Source: Hexactinellida sp. DTS-2022
Taxonomy: Eukaryota > Porifera > Hexactinellida
Length of the DNA stretch: 64,000 nucleotides
Assembly (NCBI GenBank): GCA_028753945.1
Contig: JAPNXP010000017.1
Coordinates: forward strand, 930,001-994,000
Direction: 5' to 3'
A program made the translations under genes and the position numbers. Shown here one piece after another: positions 33,738-44,126 of the stretch (within the stretch, counting starts at the first letter, position 1; each line of letters begins with the position of its first letter). The notes below the pieces were generated by a model. That model worked only from the letters and a program-made list of their open reading frames with translations. It was not told the origin of the DNA and made no database searches.

Positions 33738-34087
33738 AATTTGTTCATAAAAAATATTTGAAAATTGTCTAACTAGAACATAAGTGAATTTGTATATTAT
33801 ATTACAAGATTTAGTTAATTAAATTAATAAACTGAATAGTCTAATTGGACGCGTTCGAATATTAGTTAATTAATTAAGTAATTCGACAATGTAAAATGAG
33901 TTAATTTACTGTTGACAAAGAGTTCAGGGCCGGATCACCCAATAGGCTAAGTAGGCTGCAGCCTAGGTGCCCGTGGGTTCTGGCGGCCTCATAAAATCTG
34001 CTCGTCGTAATTTTATATTGGTTGAAGGGGGAAAGGGACCCCTAATTCTACCCAGCCTATGATTCCAGAGACCCATCATCCATCTCT

Positions 34088-34228
34088 GAAAGAGTTGTTC
34101 GACTGTCGAATAAGAGTTGTTCGACTGTCGAATAAGAGTTGTTCGACTGTCGAATAAGAGTTGTTCGACTGTCGAATAAGAGTTGTTCGACTGTCGAATA
34201 AGAGTTATTCGACTGTCGAATAAGAAAA
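34088..34228. repeat. 22-bp palindromic minisatellite, right arm
   Basis: Six inverted copies of the left-arm unit, core TTCGACTGTCGAA every 22 bp from 34098 to 34208. The terminal unit has the AATAACTC variant in inverse. Confidence 0.95.
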
Positions 34229-34332
34229 TTAAATATATGCATATATTAATGCGGTTTCTATCCCCCCCATTACTTTAATACAATCCGGACAAACAAACAC
34301 ACAAATAGGGCTTACAATCCAGGGATCCCGGG

Positions 34333-35299
34333 ATCCCGGTGTATTTTCTTCCCGGTGTCATAGTAAATCCTGTTCCCCCATCTTTTTGTTCCCCCGAACA
34401 GGATTTCCTAGGAAATACTGTTCCCCGAACAATATTTCCTAGGAAATCCTGTTCCCCATACCATATTTCCTAGGGAATAATGTACCCCCCGAGTGTTTCC
34501 CCCTGGTTAATTTTGTTCCCCCGAACAATATTCACTAGTAAATATTGTTCCCCGAACAGTATTCACTAGTAAATTCTGTTCCCCCGAACAATATTCGCTA
34601 GTAAATATTGTTCCCCCGAACAGTATTCGCTAGTAAATATTGTTCCCGCGAACAGTGCAGATTAACTAGAAAATTATCTTCCCCTCAATACAAAATGGAC
34701 CTAAGGTTACTAGAATATGTAGAAAAGTTGTGAATTACCTATTATTACATACTTCTCGCTCTTTGAACACCCTGCTGTATACTTTCCCCTCGGAAGATAT
34801 AGGCGAATATGGAGGTATTGAAAAGTACACATGTGTTGTCTACTTTTCAATATATGGAATATGGTCGAATTTCTCCATTGTGTTATGGATAAATGCAGAA
34901 TAATGCGAAATACTGTTTAGTTTCTATAATTGTTTGTTTAATTAATTTATGGATAACAACTAATTGGATTTTCTAGAATTCACTTTCGATTGTGTCATAT
35001 CAATATAACATACTGTACGGATGTTAATATTACTACTGTACTAAAAGGGGAAACAGTATTCCCTAGGGAATACTGTTCGGGGGAACAATATTTACTAGCG
35101 AATACTGTTCGGGGGAACAATATTTTCTAGTGAATACTGTTCGGGGGAACAATATTTACTAGTGAATACTGTTCGGGGGAACAATATTTTCTATTAGGCA
35201 GAGGGGAACAAGATTCCCTAGAGGGGAACAATATTTTCTAGGAAAAATAGTTCGGGGAACAATTTTCACGGGGGAACAGGTCTCCTCTGACACCGGGAT
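34333..35299. mobile_element. Fold-back element rich in GGGGGAACA
   Basis: Ends ATCCCGGTGT / CCCGGTGTCA and TGACACCGGGAT. Left arm: repeats of TGTTCCCCCGAACAGTATTC and CTAGTAAATATTG. Right arm: their inverses (GTTCGGGGGAACAATATT). The 34690-35040 middle is unique AT-rich sequence. No coding capacity. CCCCGAACA and TTCGGGG make each unit self-complementary. Confidence 0.75.
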
Positions 35300-35389
35300 T
35301 GAATGTTTTGGTAATTATCTTGCGGCAAACTATTAATAAAGGGAAAATATCGATAATTATTCGATTTTAAAATACCATATAACTATATA

Positions 35390-35881
35390 CAGTGTAACCT
35401 CGCTAACCGGGGCCTCGATAACCGGGGAGTGGGGAATTTTTTTATTATTTCGTCGTTTAATATACAAATGACTCTCTCTAACCGGGGAATTGCCCTAATC
35501 GGGGAATGGGGAATGTGATCTGGTTACGACTTCGTATAATACTTTAAATCCTAACCTCGCTAAACGGGGAATTTATAACATAAGTCGAGATGAATAGTAT
35601 TATTACAGTGTCTTACTAATAGTACTTTACTTAATACAAACAATGCATTCTACTAGTTTCCCTAAATTTGAAAGTTTCTAGAACACAAATAAGCTACACG
35701 GCTAATTAGAATATCCGAAAAAGTCTGTAATGCTTGCCTGCTTAAGTGTGCTAAAATATAAGTTTCAATAGAAAATCAAGACCATAGGAAAATCAATAAA
35801 TAGAGACACCCTCTAACCGGGGACTGGGGAATAACTTCAAAATCTGTAGTCCCAAATTCCCCGGTTAGCGAGGTTACACTG
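35390..35881. mobile_element. pogo/Tigger-like MITE, copy 2
   Basis: Ends CAGTGTAACCTCGCTAACCG and CGGTTAGCGAGGTTACACTG, exact inverses, flanked by TA at 35388 and 35882. It contains CTAACCGGGG repeats. 492 bp. Confidence 0.85.
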
Positions 35882-36020
35882 TATTATCTTGTATTTCAAA
35901 TTTTCCATTCGGACACATCATTTAGGAAATTTTTATAACACTCATTTAGGAATTTTTTATTATTTAAATATTTTATAATAATAATAAATGCTTACTGCTA
36001 CCTTATATTTCAAGAAATTA

Positions 36021-36159
36021 CTTATATAGAGCTCAGCTCTAGTAGAGTTCAGTTTTTCAGTATGTGTATTCAGGCACTGAGAAAGGTCAATTTTTCCCAA
36101 GCTTTGAAATTGACCTTTAGAAAGTAAGCCTGGGCGCTCAGCTCTATACAAGCATTCTC
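36021..36159. repeat. Short TIR repeat (TTATATAGAGCTCAGCTC family), copy 1
   Basis: About 139 bp, highly similar in inverse orientation to 55782-55936. Inverted ends TATATAGAGCTCAGCTC and GCTCAGCTCTATACA. The middle has AAAGGTCAATTTT / AAATTGACCTTT self-complementarity. Confidence 0.8.
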
Positions 36160-36556
36160 ATATTTCAATATGAGAGGGTAGAAACTAATTGATAGGTAGA
36201 TAAATGTTTTTATAATGCCTTTTATTCAGGTATTCTTGCTAATTTAATTTAAATACTGACCTCCCGCTTTTCGAGTATCAACCTCCCGCTTTTAGATTAA
36301 ACTCCCGCCACAGGTCCAACTTTTGGGATATTTTAGGTTGGCAGCACTGCACTAACCCGCACCTAACTCACATTAATTAACCCGCGGACACGTCATAATT
36401 TCATGGTAGTTGTGAATTTTCGTTCAAGACTCGAACTTGTCCGAGCCAGGTCCAAAATACCTCTGTGTGCCAAAAAATCAGCCCTGTGGGTATTGTACCG
36501 TAATTTTGTTAAATCTCTATAATTTGAATAATGAACCATTGGCCACATAAAATAAA
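36160..36556. other. Intergenic, nothing recognised
   Basis: AT-rich, with a short CCTCCCGCTTTT direct repeat near 36261 and 36290. No gene or complete element. Confidence 0.6.
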
Positions 36557-37712
36557 TTACCGTACTTCACCGAATAAGCGCCCTGGCGCTTATTGTTTTC
36601 GTGGGCCAAAATTATTCTGATATCTTTGTGAAAAATCCAGAATAAAGTATTTAGGTCGGTTCTAATGGTTTCCACCAACAGTATACCTACAGAAGTTGCC
36701 AAGATAAATGGAATTACATTACAGTGATCAACTAATGTGTTTAAATTTTATCATACCAAATGTCATTTTTTATGTACAGGACTACAGGTGTAAGCGCGTT
36801 TTGGGTATCCAGCGATTTAGGGATCCCCGTCCCTAAAACGCTAGCGTTTTGGGCCCTCTGGGTCCCTGAAACACTAGCGATATAGGGACGGGGAACCCTA
36901 AAACGCTAGCGTTTTGGGCCCTCTGGGTCCCTGAAACACTAGCGGTATAGGGACGGGGAACCCTATATCGCTAGCGTTTTGTGGTTCTGGGGTCCCTAAA
37001 TTGCTAGTGATACAGGTACGCCAGTGTTTTGGGTATCCTCGTTTCTGTGCCCTAAATTACTAGAGATTTAGGGACCTAAGTTTACATAAAGTGAGTATAT
37101 CCTAAATTAACTGTCTAAAGTACCTGATTATGTGACTACTTGATATAGATAGGTCACAGTTACATAGTCTGTGTAGTTAGGTAATTATAATTCCTACGGT
37201 AGGCCTAACTAACACTACATTTCTTTGCAAATTTCACACGCCCACTTATAGTTTGGGCCTGTCCACCGTCCACGCCAGTATCGGAATCTGGCGATCCGCA
37301 TACTTTCTTCGTGAAACCATTCTTGACAATCCGCACATTGCATTGTATCATTTTGCCTCCTTCCTGAGTAGGGCATTTACAAAAAATATCGATCCTCTTT
37401 CTATTTTTGAACTTAGAAATATTTTCCTATTTTTCTATTTTTCACCTTCACTTTCTATTTTTCACTATTTTCATACAAAAACTAAAGATAGTGAAGGATT
37501 TGGGCTTAGGGGTGGTATGCATTGAGCCTATAGATTCTATATGGCTGGCCTTGGGTGTAGTCCCTATATCACTGAATTGATCCCTATATCGCTAGCGTTT
37601 TTGGGATACAAGGGGTCCCTAAAACGCTGGCGATATAGGGACGGGGATCCCTATATCGCTGGATTCCTAAAACGCGCTTACACCGGCACTTATTCGGGGA
37701 AATACGGTACTT
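36557..37712. mobile_element. TIR element TACCGTACTTC-CCGAATAAG with nested CTAGCGTTTTGG element
   Basis: Outer inverted ends TACCGTACTTCACCGAATAAG (36560) and CTTATTCGGGGAAATACGGTA (37691-37711). Immediately inside the right end lies a second inverted pair, GGTGTAAGCGCGTTTTGG (36787) and CCTAAAACGCGCTTACACC (37683), with repeats of CGCTAGCGTTTTGGG and GATATAGGGACGGGG. The inner family recurs at 41356-41533. Small ORFs here (for example 37253-37525) are not recognised. Confidence 0.7.
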
Positions 37713-37976
37713 ATTTATCATCCATATTTTTCGAGAAAATTGGGACGACGGACGAGATTTCATCTTTATTTTTTATTCCCATTAATATGCAAATAACATC
37801 ATCCTATGCCAAAAAACAAATATATATTTAATACAAAATGAGTAATTTAGGCGCGTGTGAGCTCAAACTAAATCTAGGCGCGCGCGGGAAATTTAGTCTG
37901 GAGTCTCTGGATGAAGGCTTGATTCCATTATTTATACAAACTACTGAAACTAGACAATCAAAAGTATTCTATACTA

Positions 37977-39854
37977 ATGTATACCAGCGTTCGGGAATTT
38001 GACTCTTCCTCTCTCAGTTACAAAGATTCCCGAATATTTTCATTCATTTCAGGACAAACCTTCTACGAAGTATGCAATTTGAATGAGAAATGGAAATGGG
38101 TACGGAGTAAGACCGGGGACGTGGGACTGGTGCCAGGCCAGTACCTCAAGTTGTGCAGGACTTCCAGCCAGAAGCAGTCCCTGTTTACGGTAGACTCTGA
38201 GTACAGAAGGGATGGGCAGCACGAGCTGGACTTTGTTGAGGGAGAGCAGGTGGAGGTGGTGCAGGGGAACTCCCTGCTTAGCTTGTGGTTAGTACAAAAG
38301 ACTGATGGGTGCCGAGGCTTGATCCCTTCATATCACTTGAAAGCTATCCCTTCTCTTCCGCCTATCTCCGGTTACCACTCGCCTGAAGAGCTGGACCTAC
38401 CTCCCTTTCTTCCCTCCCGCTGTACTCACCCCCTGTCCTCTGCCGAGGCTACGTGCGCTACTCTCCCCCAGGCACATAATTCAGTAAATGAGAGCGGACC
38501 AGATGCTATAGCTGAACAGCTGGAGAAGCTGTGCACCCCATCTCAAGATATTGGTTCCTTCGAAATTATCCACACTCCTGATGTGGCAACTGAGTCCGTT
38601 GGTCTAGAGCTCTCTCGCTCAGACAGCACTCCCGACAACACCGCCGAGATAACGCCCGAGACTGCTACTCAGCTGCTGGAGTTCGTAAGGGCACAAGCGC
38701 AGGTCAGCTTCAACAGCGCGTGTCTCTCCGTGAGTGCCGTTATCAGCTTCCTGCGGGATTTCCCCGGCTTCTCTGCCATCTCTCCTCAGCTGGGGAGGCT
38801 ACAGGCGGGGCTTGACGCCTCTCTGCGGTTGGGAGACACGCCCCTGGATACGGAAGACGAGCGGGCCCTGCTCTCCCTCTCCGAGGAGTTCCTGCAGCGA
38901 GTACAGGACTATCAGGAGCGGAGCTGGGAGGTACTGAGTGACCAGCACATAGTCAGTCAGCAGCTCGACACCTTCATCAGTATATTCCGGGACGCAGACC
39001 CGCGGGCTGTCCGGCGCGCTGTCTCCTCCGATGATTGTCAGCTGCTGTCCACGCTATCCGCCTTCTACCTGGGGGAGAAGAGTCCGCCCCTCCGCCTCAA
39101 GTTGGTCACTGCGCTGCGGATCCTCTCGGCTCTGGACACGCAGTACTGCTCCAGACTACTCGTCACCACGCTGGCCTCCTCCCTCACCAACGAGCTGCTT
39201 AACATACGGAACAACTTCCGGCTTGGGATAGAGGCGGCCAGGCTAGCCACCTACCTGTTCAGCTCAGGCGAACAGATTCCAATTGACATGTATGACTCCT
39301 GGAGCCCCGACTTCTTCTCCTTCCTGCTGTCTCTGCTGGACGAGAGGCTCGTGCTCGACGTAGACGAGTGCCTGGCAGAGACGCTAATGGCGCTCCTGCT
39401 TAGTTTTAACTTACATTTTCCGAACAGCGACTTTCCATTTTGGTCAGACTCGGACGCTGGCAGCAGTAGGTGCTTCATAGACTTGCTGATGCTTTATCTG
39501 AATAGGGACATAGACCCTGTCCCCTCTCGCTTCAAGGCGCGGGCTCACTCCGTCCTAAAGATGACCGAGAATCTACTCTCTCAATCTTCCACACGTGATC
39601 TGTTCGACGGATCAGACCTGAGGATATTGGTCGACATAGGGATCAGAAACCTGCTGGACCTCTCACACCTCCACCCTATAGTGCCGACATACCTAAAGCT
39701 GCTCTTCGTCCTATTCAGGGACATTAGCTGTGTACAGGGATACAGAGTGGAGGAAATGATTAGTATATGTGAGAAGCTTAAAGCGCTTTCAAAAGAAGAA
39801 ATGTTGCCTTATATTCAAGTTGTACAAGAACTAGGCAACCTATTTATTCACTGA
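37977..39854 (+). CDS. NCKIPSD: SPIN90/NCKIPSD-like SH3 adaptor
   Basis: SPIN90 (Dip/WISH, yeast Ldb17) binds Nck and Arp2/3 and promotes linear actin nucleation during endocytosis. The 625-residue single-exon protein starts with an SH3 domain (1-60, ending GLVPGQYLKL), as human SPIN90 does. A second SH3-like segment follows directly (about 69-124: ELDFVEGEQVEVV, SLWLVQ, GLIPSYHLKAI). Residues 125-215 are Pro/Ser-rich linker. From about 228 to 625 lies the helical armadillo-like domain (SPIN90 leucine-rich region, ending EEMLPYIQVVQELGNLF). The start is the first ATG before the SH3 core. The coding DNA is far more GC-rich than its surroundings. Tandem SH3s are unusual, because vertebrate SPIN90 has one. 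Confidence 0.85.
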   Translation: MYTSVREFDSSSLSYKDSRIFSFISGQTFYEVCNLNEKWKWVRSKTGDVGLVPGQYLKLCRTSSQKQSLFTVDSEYRRDGQHELDFVEGEQVEVVQGNSLLSLWLVQKTDGCRGLIPSYHLKAIPSLPPISGYHSPEELDLPPFLPSRCTHPLSSAEATCATLPQAHNSVNESGPDAIAEQLEKLCTPSQDIGSFEIIHTPDVATESVGLELSRSDSTPDNTAEITPETATQLLEFVRAQAQVSFNSACLSVSAVISFLRDFPGFSAISPQLGRLQAGLDASLRLGDTPLDTEDERALLSLSEEFLQRVQDYQERSWEVLSDQHIVSQQLDTFISIFRDADPRAVRRAVSSDDCQLLSTLSAFYLGEKSPPLRLKLVTALRILSALDTQYCSRLLVTTLASSLTNELLNIRNNFRLGIEAARLATYLFSSGEQIPIDMYDSWSPDFFSFLLSLLDERLVLDVDECLAETLMALLLSFNLHFPNSDFPFWSDSDAGSSRCFIDLLMLYLNRDIDPVPSRFKARAHSVLKMTENLLSQSSTRDLFDGSDLRILVDIGIRNLLDLSHLHPIVPTYLKLLFVLFRDISCVQGYRVEEMISICEKLKALSKEEMLPYIQVVQELGNLFIH

Positions 39855-40562
39855 GCTGACTATTTATATTAGGAATGTAAATAATGAGCTATCAAACTGA
39901 ATAATATTTCAGGTTATGCTGTAATTACTCAGCTACCATTTCTATTCATTATAGCTAGTATAATACTTTCCCTACAGTTCCACTAAGCCATAACCGAAAT
40001 TTTTTAGTATTAGCTTATATGGAAAGGATTCGGCTCTTGGGGAGTTATTCCAATTAAGCGGATGTCCCAGTTAAGTGGAGTACACTGCGTAGGCGTAGGC
40101 TCCGGTTGGGCTGGTAGTGCTATGGCCCTACCAATAATTGTCTTTTCTCATAGAAGCTAATAGCACAAATATGCCAAGATGGCCCTACCAATCCTAACAT
40201 CCCGCCTATAAGGCCCATACCAAACTCCAAAACGAGTCTACGCCCCTGCACTGTACGCAGTGTTTTTTTTAAGGATTTGCTTAGAGGGTCCTGCCAACAA
40301 TTAGAGGCCCTCACTCTACATTTCATGATATTGAGTACTTAGCACGTGAGAAAAATTAGAGGTCCATTTTGGGCCTCTAATTTGCCTTAAAAAAATCACT
40401 GACTGAACGTATTATTATTATTATTATTATTATTATATGTACATGTACATGTTTCAGTGTATAAGCAACCAGCAAGTACACCAATTGCTTCTACACTGCA
40501 AAATATAATTTCATACAAACTACATAAAATATTATATTAATTAATAATTTATTTTATATTAT
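39855..40562. other. Intergenic between SPIN90-like gene and tRNA
   Basis: Contains a fragment TTCCAATTAAGCGGATGTCC...AGTTAAGTGGAGTACACTG (about 40045-40088) that resembles one end of a pogo-like MITE, and an (ATT)n run at 40411-40436 followed by TGTACATGTACATG. No gene. Confidence 0.6.
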
Positions 40563-40635
40563 GCCTCCGTAGCCTAAAGGTTATGGCATCGGCCTCCTAA
40601 GCCGGGGGTTGCGGGTTCGAATCCCGTCGGAGGTG
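40563..40635 (+). tRNA. tRNA-Arg (anticodon CCT)
   Basis: A 73-nt cloverleaf. Acceptor GCCTCCG pairs with CGGAGGT (one G-T wobble). D stem GCC/GGC. Anticodon stem TCGGC/GCCGG encloses loop CTCCTAA with anticodon CCT, which reads AGG (Arg). T arm GCGGG/CCCGT with loop TTCGAAT, the internal B-box. A-box-like TAGCCTAAAGG. No intron. Followed by a T5 tract, so probably functional. Confidence 0.95.
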
Positions 40636-40636
40636 C

Positions 40637-40641
40637 TTTTT
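40637..40641 (+). terminator. RNA polymerase III terminator
   Basis: TTTTT starting one base after the tRNA discriminator, in GCTTTTTGC context. Confidence 0.85.
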
Positions 40642-40689
40642 GCTTTATATTTTATTTTAGCGCAATTTTTTAATATATGATCCATCCTA

Positions 40690-43600
40690 AACCTCCCCTC
40701 CGTCGCTATCGAATGCTACCATGAACCTAGTCTTGAACCTAGACCCCTCCCATATGAAGGACGTTTTTTATGTCCGGCTTCTAACCCCACGTCGAAGTTG
40801 TCACCCCCTCGGCCCCTCCTTGCTCCTATTGAACCTACCGCTCCAAGACGCCCCCCTCCTCCCGCTCGATTCTCTATCCCCGCCCACGATCAGGAAGCTA
40901 CCGTTCAAATAGGTCGCAAACCCAGATGTATTCCCCAATCTGTTCTTCGCCCGGAAACTAAATTCCACTGTGCTAGATGTCTCGCGTCGGCTTGTATCAT
41001 CACGACCACCTCTGGTAAATACACGACCGCTATCAACCAAAGGCAAAACAGCCCAACAGTTTGCCGATGCCCACCTCCCCGAAACTCTCCGTCAAAACTT
41101 CCTCGACATCTTCGCTGCTACCACCTGCGGCCTCCCCGGGCACTCAGAACGTAACCTGTGCCCCCTCGCTCCTAGTCCTGACTCCTGATAAGAGACAAGC
41201 TTTTGTCCAATCGGCCCCTACTCCCATGAATCAGTACCAACAGATCACCCTCTCCAAATGCCTACTCTAGGCCTGTAATCCGCACGGTTTGTGTATGAAA
41301 TGCGGCCGTACGCGCACCATCGCTACCTCCGCTGCCCACCAAAGATGTGGTCCCGATGTAAGCGCGTTTTGGGGACCCCAGCGTTTTAGGGACCACGTCC
41401 CTAAATCGCTAGCGTTTTGGGCCCCCTGGGCTTTAAAACACTAGCGATATAGGGACGGGGGGCCTAATACGCCAGGCTTTATGGACTGGGGACCCAAAAC
41501 GCTGGGCGTCCCCAAAGCGCGCTTATACCGGCCCCAAAAATTGTCCCCGAGAGTTAACTCCGCGCTTTCGCGGCAACACCTTACTCACCCTCTTCACACT
41601 ACCCCTCCCCTTTGGCGAATGGAAGAAGTCACCATAACCCCGAAATCCAACAACATACTTCGTGCAACCACGGCTCTCCCTTTTTAGCACGGCTATGGAT
41701 GGCTGATTCACCTCCCTCTAGCCTTCTCCAATTCATATTCCAATCCCATTACTGCTCATTATGCGAACACCTTCCTACTTCCCATCCACGTTCTCTCCGT
41801 CACCACTACCAAATATTCCCTAACCACCCCAGCAAACATATTCGTGATCCACCTGATCTTCCACCACTTTCGAATTTTGTTACATCCACCCTCATGTATT
41901 ATTCGGATAATCTACCTATCCACATTCCCCTTAAACTCCAGCGCCTAATGACTATGGCCTCTCCTTCCAGATACCTGCGCCTCCTAATTCAAACCCCTTT
42001 CTCACCCCCTTCCAACACCTCGATCTAGACCTTAATGCTCCTCCTCTAACACGGTACCCACTTCCGGTGGCTCACCGTACTACTCATTCTTACATCCTTC
42101 AAAAAGTTAATGGCAATTCATGATCTCCGTATCATCTCTACTGATCAATCTGGCGGCTACGTCATCCTTACTGACACCGAGCTACAAGTGCTTTACTCCA
42201 CCTCCCTCATGGTATTACTCAGTGACCACAGCCCTACGCCGCGAGTTATTCGCCTATGACTAAAACTTAAAGGCTACTACCACCGATGATAGACCCCCAA
42301 CCTTTTACTTTAAAGTTAAAGTTCATAAAGACACCTTCCCCTCCACACCTACCATCCACGCCAATATTATAACTTTTGACCCCTACGCCATTACTGATTA
42401 TATCCGCCCCATCGCTAACCGCTCATCTTCTGTCTCCTCCCTAGCCTCTCAGGCTCTTTGACCCTTCTTCTAACCCATCATTTACGCCCACCCCATGCTA
42501 GCTGACAGCTATCTCTCAATTGTCTCTCTATGGCCTTCCTCCGAACGTATATAATTTTGATATCTTGAAATTCTACCCTTCAATTCCCCATAGCCTAGCT
42601 TTACAAGCTTTTCAACATTACCACCCCACTATATTGGAAGAACATAAACTCCTAACTGCACTCCTAGCCTACAATTTCCTATCCTCCGAAGATCTTTACT
42701 ACTACCTTGGGACCACTGGGATTCTTATGGGTTTGCCACTGGCCCCCGAAATCGCAAGACTAGTCACCGCGTACCAACTCAATACGAGATTGGAAATCCA
42801 CTACCCCGTCGCCCTCTCGTTATATTTCGACAATCTATACACTACCCACCCTCCCGAGATGATGCTCGATGTTTTCAAACCTTTTACCCTTAAGGAAGAA
42901 AAATTTAATACCCTACAAGACGCGGGATACAACACCATCCTCCAGGAATTCTGTCCAAATCCCTATCAATTAAGATCTCCAGTTCCCATTCATGCATTCA
43001 TCCGCACTCCTACCATCCCCATCGCCGTACGGTCGTTAAATCCTACCACTCTACGGTCTCCCGCCTCTCGGCCTTTTGTAGTGACCCTAATATTGCACTA
43101 TACACCTCACTCCCAGGTTCTTAGGTAACCTTCGCCTTACGGGACGTGATCCGGCTGATATTATTACCTAGATAGCTCTCATTTGCTTCTATCCAATCTT
43201 AACACCCAAGAACCCTCCTCCACAGGTCGATACGCTAAGTTACGCCTATTCCTCTACTCGCCCCACTCGCAACCAGCTTCAGTCCCACACCATTCGACCC
43301 TTCAGACTTATCCCAATAATACCGATGGCTCCGCTAAAGTCACTCCTATCTTACCTCAATCCTTCAGCCCTTTCTCAATTTACCACCTGCCCAGACCGTT
43401 GTGAGGTCTGTCAATCTTATCATATTTTCTTTCCGACCGACCTTCATCATGCGATTATCGCTTGCATGATGTACCGATGTGTCTATGCCATATTTGCACC
43501 ACACCACCTGACCATCTACATAGGACAAACTGGCGCCACCTCTCGCACATTAAACCAACGTCCCATAACCATCGATTTCTCAAGCACCAAACAATGTGCA

Positions 43601-43830
43601 ATACGGTACCCCTAATTTGTCTTGGCAAATCCTCCTTCTTCTCTCTCCCCGATTTACTACTTCCACCCGAACTTCCACTGAACCCGAAACCCGGATTCTG
43701 GCACGGCTTTCGCGAAACAACACGGCAATATCCTTTACACAGGACACCGACTTTTTTTACAACTCCTTTACAAAACCTCGAAGCTTGCGAACATGATGCG
43801 CATCTCTTAACCTTGAATCAAACTCCTTAA
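40690..43830 (+). pseudogene. Penelope-like retroelement relic (RT plus GIY-YIG)
   Basis: C-rich coding strand with many frame changes. Recognisable parts in order: a Cys/His segment near 41277-41355 (HGLCMKCGRTR), FKVKVHKDTFP near 42302, then reverse transcriptase in the 42520-43128 frame (VYNFDILKFYPSIP; LLAYNFLSSEDLYYYLGTTG; ILMGLPLAPEIARL; LYFDNLY in place of the catalytic FxDD), a CEVCQSYH segment, and a GIY-YIG endonuclease start at 43462-43560 (YAIFAP ... LTIYIGQTGA) with a tail of SRNNTA. RT plus C-terminal GIY-YIG is the Penelope hallmark. A MITE is inserted at 41356. Dead, and starts about 50 bp downstream of the tRNA. Confidence 0.75.
41356..41533. mobile_element. CTAGCGTTTTGG-family TIR element, copy 2
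   Basis: Ends TGTAAGCGCGTTTTGGGG and CCCCAAAGCGCGCTTATA with internal CGCTAGCGTTTTGGGCCC. A short version of the element at 36787-37683. Interrupts the Penelope-like relic. Confidence 0.8.
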
Positions 43831-43957
43831 TAATTAGTATACTAACTTATTAGTGATATATCTGATGTGCTTAACTCGAAAGAATGATAATTTCATGCCA
43901 TCTAAATCTAATAAACTATTCCTATCAACACTTCGATTCTTTTTTCGTATATATATA

Positions 43958-44126
43958 CAGTAGAGCCTCTGAACAACGGACACCTTGGGGCCGGAACCGT
44001 TGTCCGTTATTTAGAGGTTGCTTTTCTATTAGACATATGCTAAATAAATAAATCCGTGCCACGAAGGTTGTCCGTTATTTAGAGGTTGTCCGCTATTTGG
44101 AGTGTCCGTTATGGGAGGCTCCACTG
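43958..44126. mobile_element. pogo/Tigger-like MITE, copy 3
   Basis: Ends CAGTAGAGCCTCTGAAC and GGGAGGCTCCACTG with TA on both sides. Contains repeated GTTGTCCGTTATTTAGAGG. 169 bp. Confidence 0.75.

Larger units (their letters stand above)
30475..34228. mobile_element. KDZ-like transposon with palindromic-minisatellite inverted ends
   Basis: A 3754-bp element. Its left end (30475-30700) has nine exact and one degenerate 22-bp unit, each centred on TTCGACAGTCGAA. The right end (34088-34228) has six inverted units. The outermost unit in both arms carries the same variant (AATAACTC in place of AACAACTC), and both ends start TTTTCTTATTCGAC. TTAAA (30470-30474, 34229-34233) is a candidate target duplication. 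Inside are a plus-strand protease gene and a convergent minus-strand transposase gene, both with in-phase introns. Copy A of the host repeat gives an approximate empty site. Confidence 0.85.
29637..34310. mobile_element. Helitron/DINE-like repeat, copy B, split by a transposon
   Basis: Begins ACGAGCCCTTCGGTCTCGGT as in copy A, carries two TAATACCCGTTGAAGCTAAC monomers, and ends with CAATCCGGACAAACAAACAC after 34276. Without the nested transposon (30475-34228) it is about 0.9 kb, the same as copy A. A MITE (30078-30429) is also nested. Confidence 0.7.

Noticed and set aside
33925-34010. CAGGGCCGGATCACCC looks like a hAT terminus
   Set aside because: No matching inverted end or 8-bp duplication could be found, so no element is called.
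38734-39478. Several ORFs on both strands within the SPIN90-like gene
   Set aside because: GC-rich coding sequence gives long shadow frames; only the 625-residue frame has domain content.
40801-41270. Proline/serine-rich ORFs near the tRNA
   Set aside because: C-rich relic of a Penelope-like element; frames change every few hundred bases.
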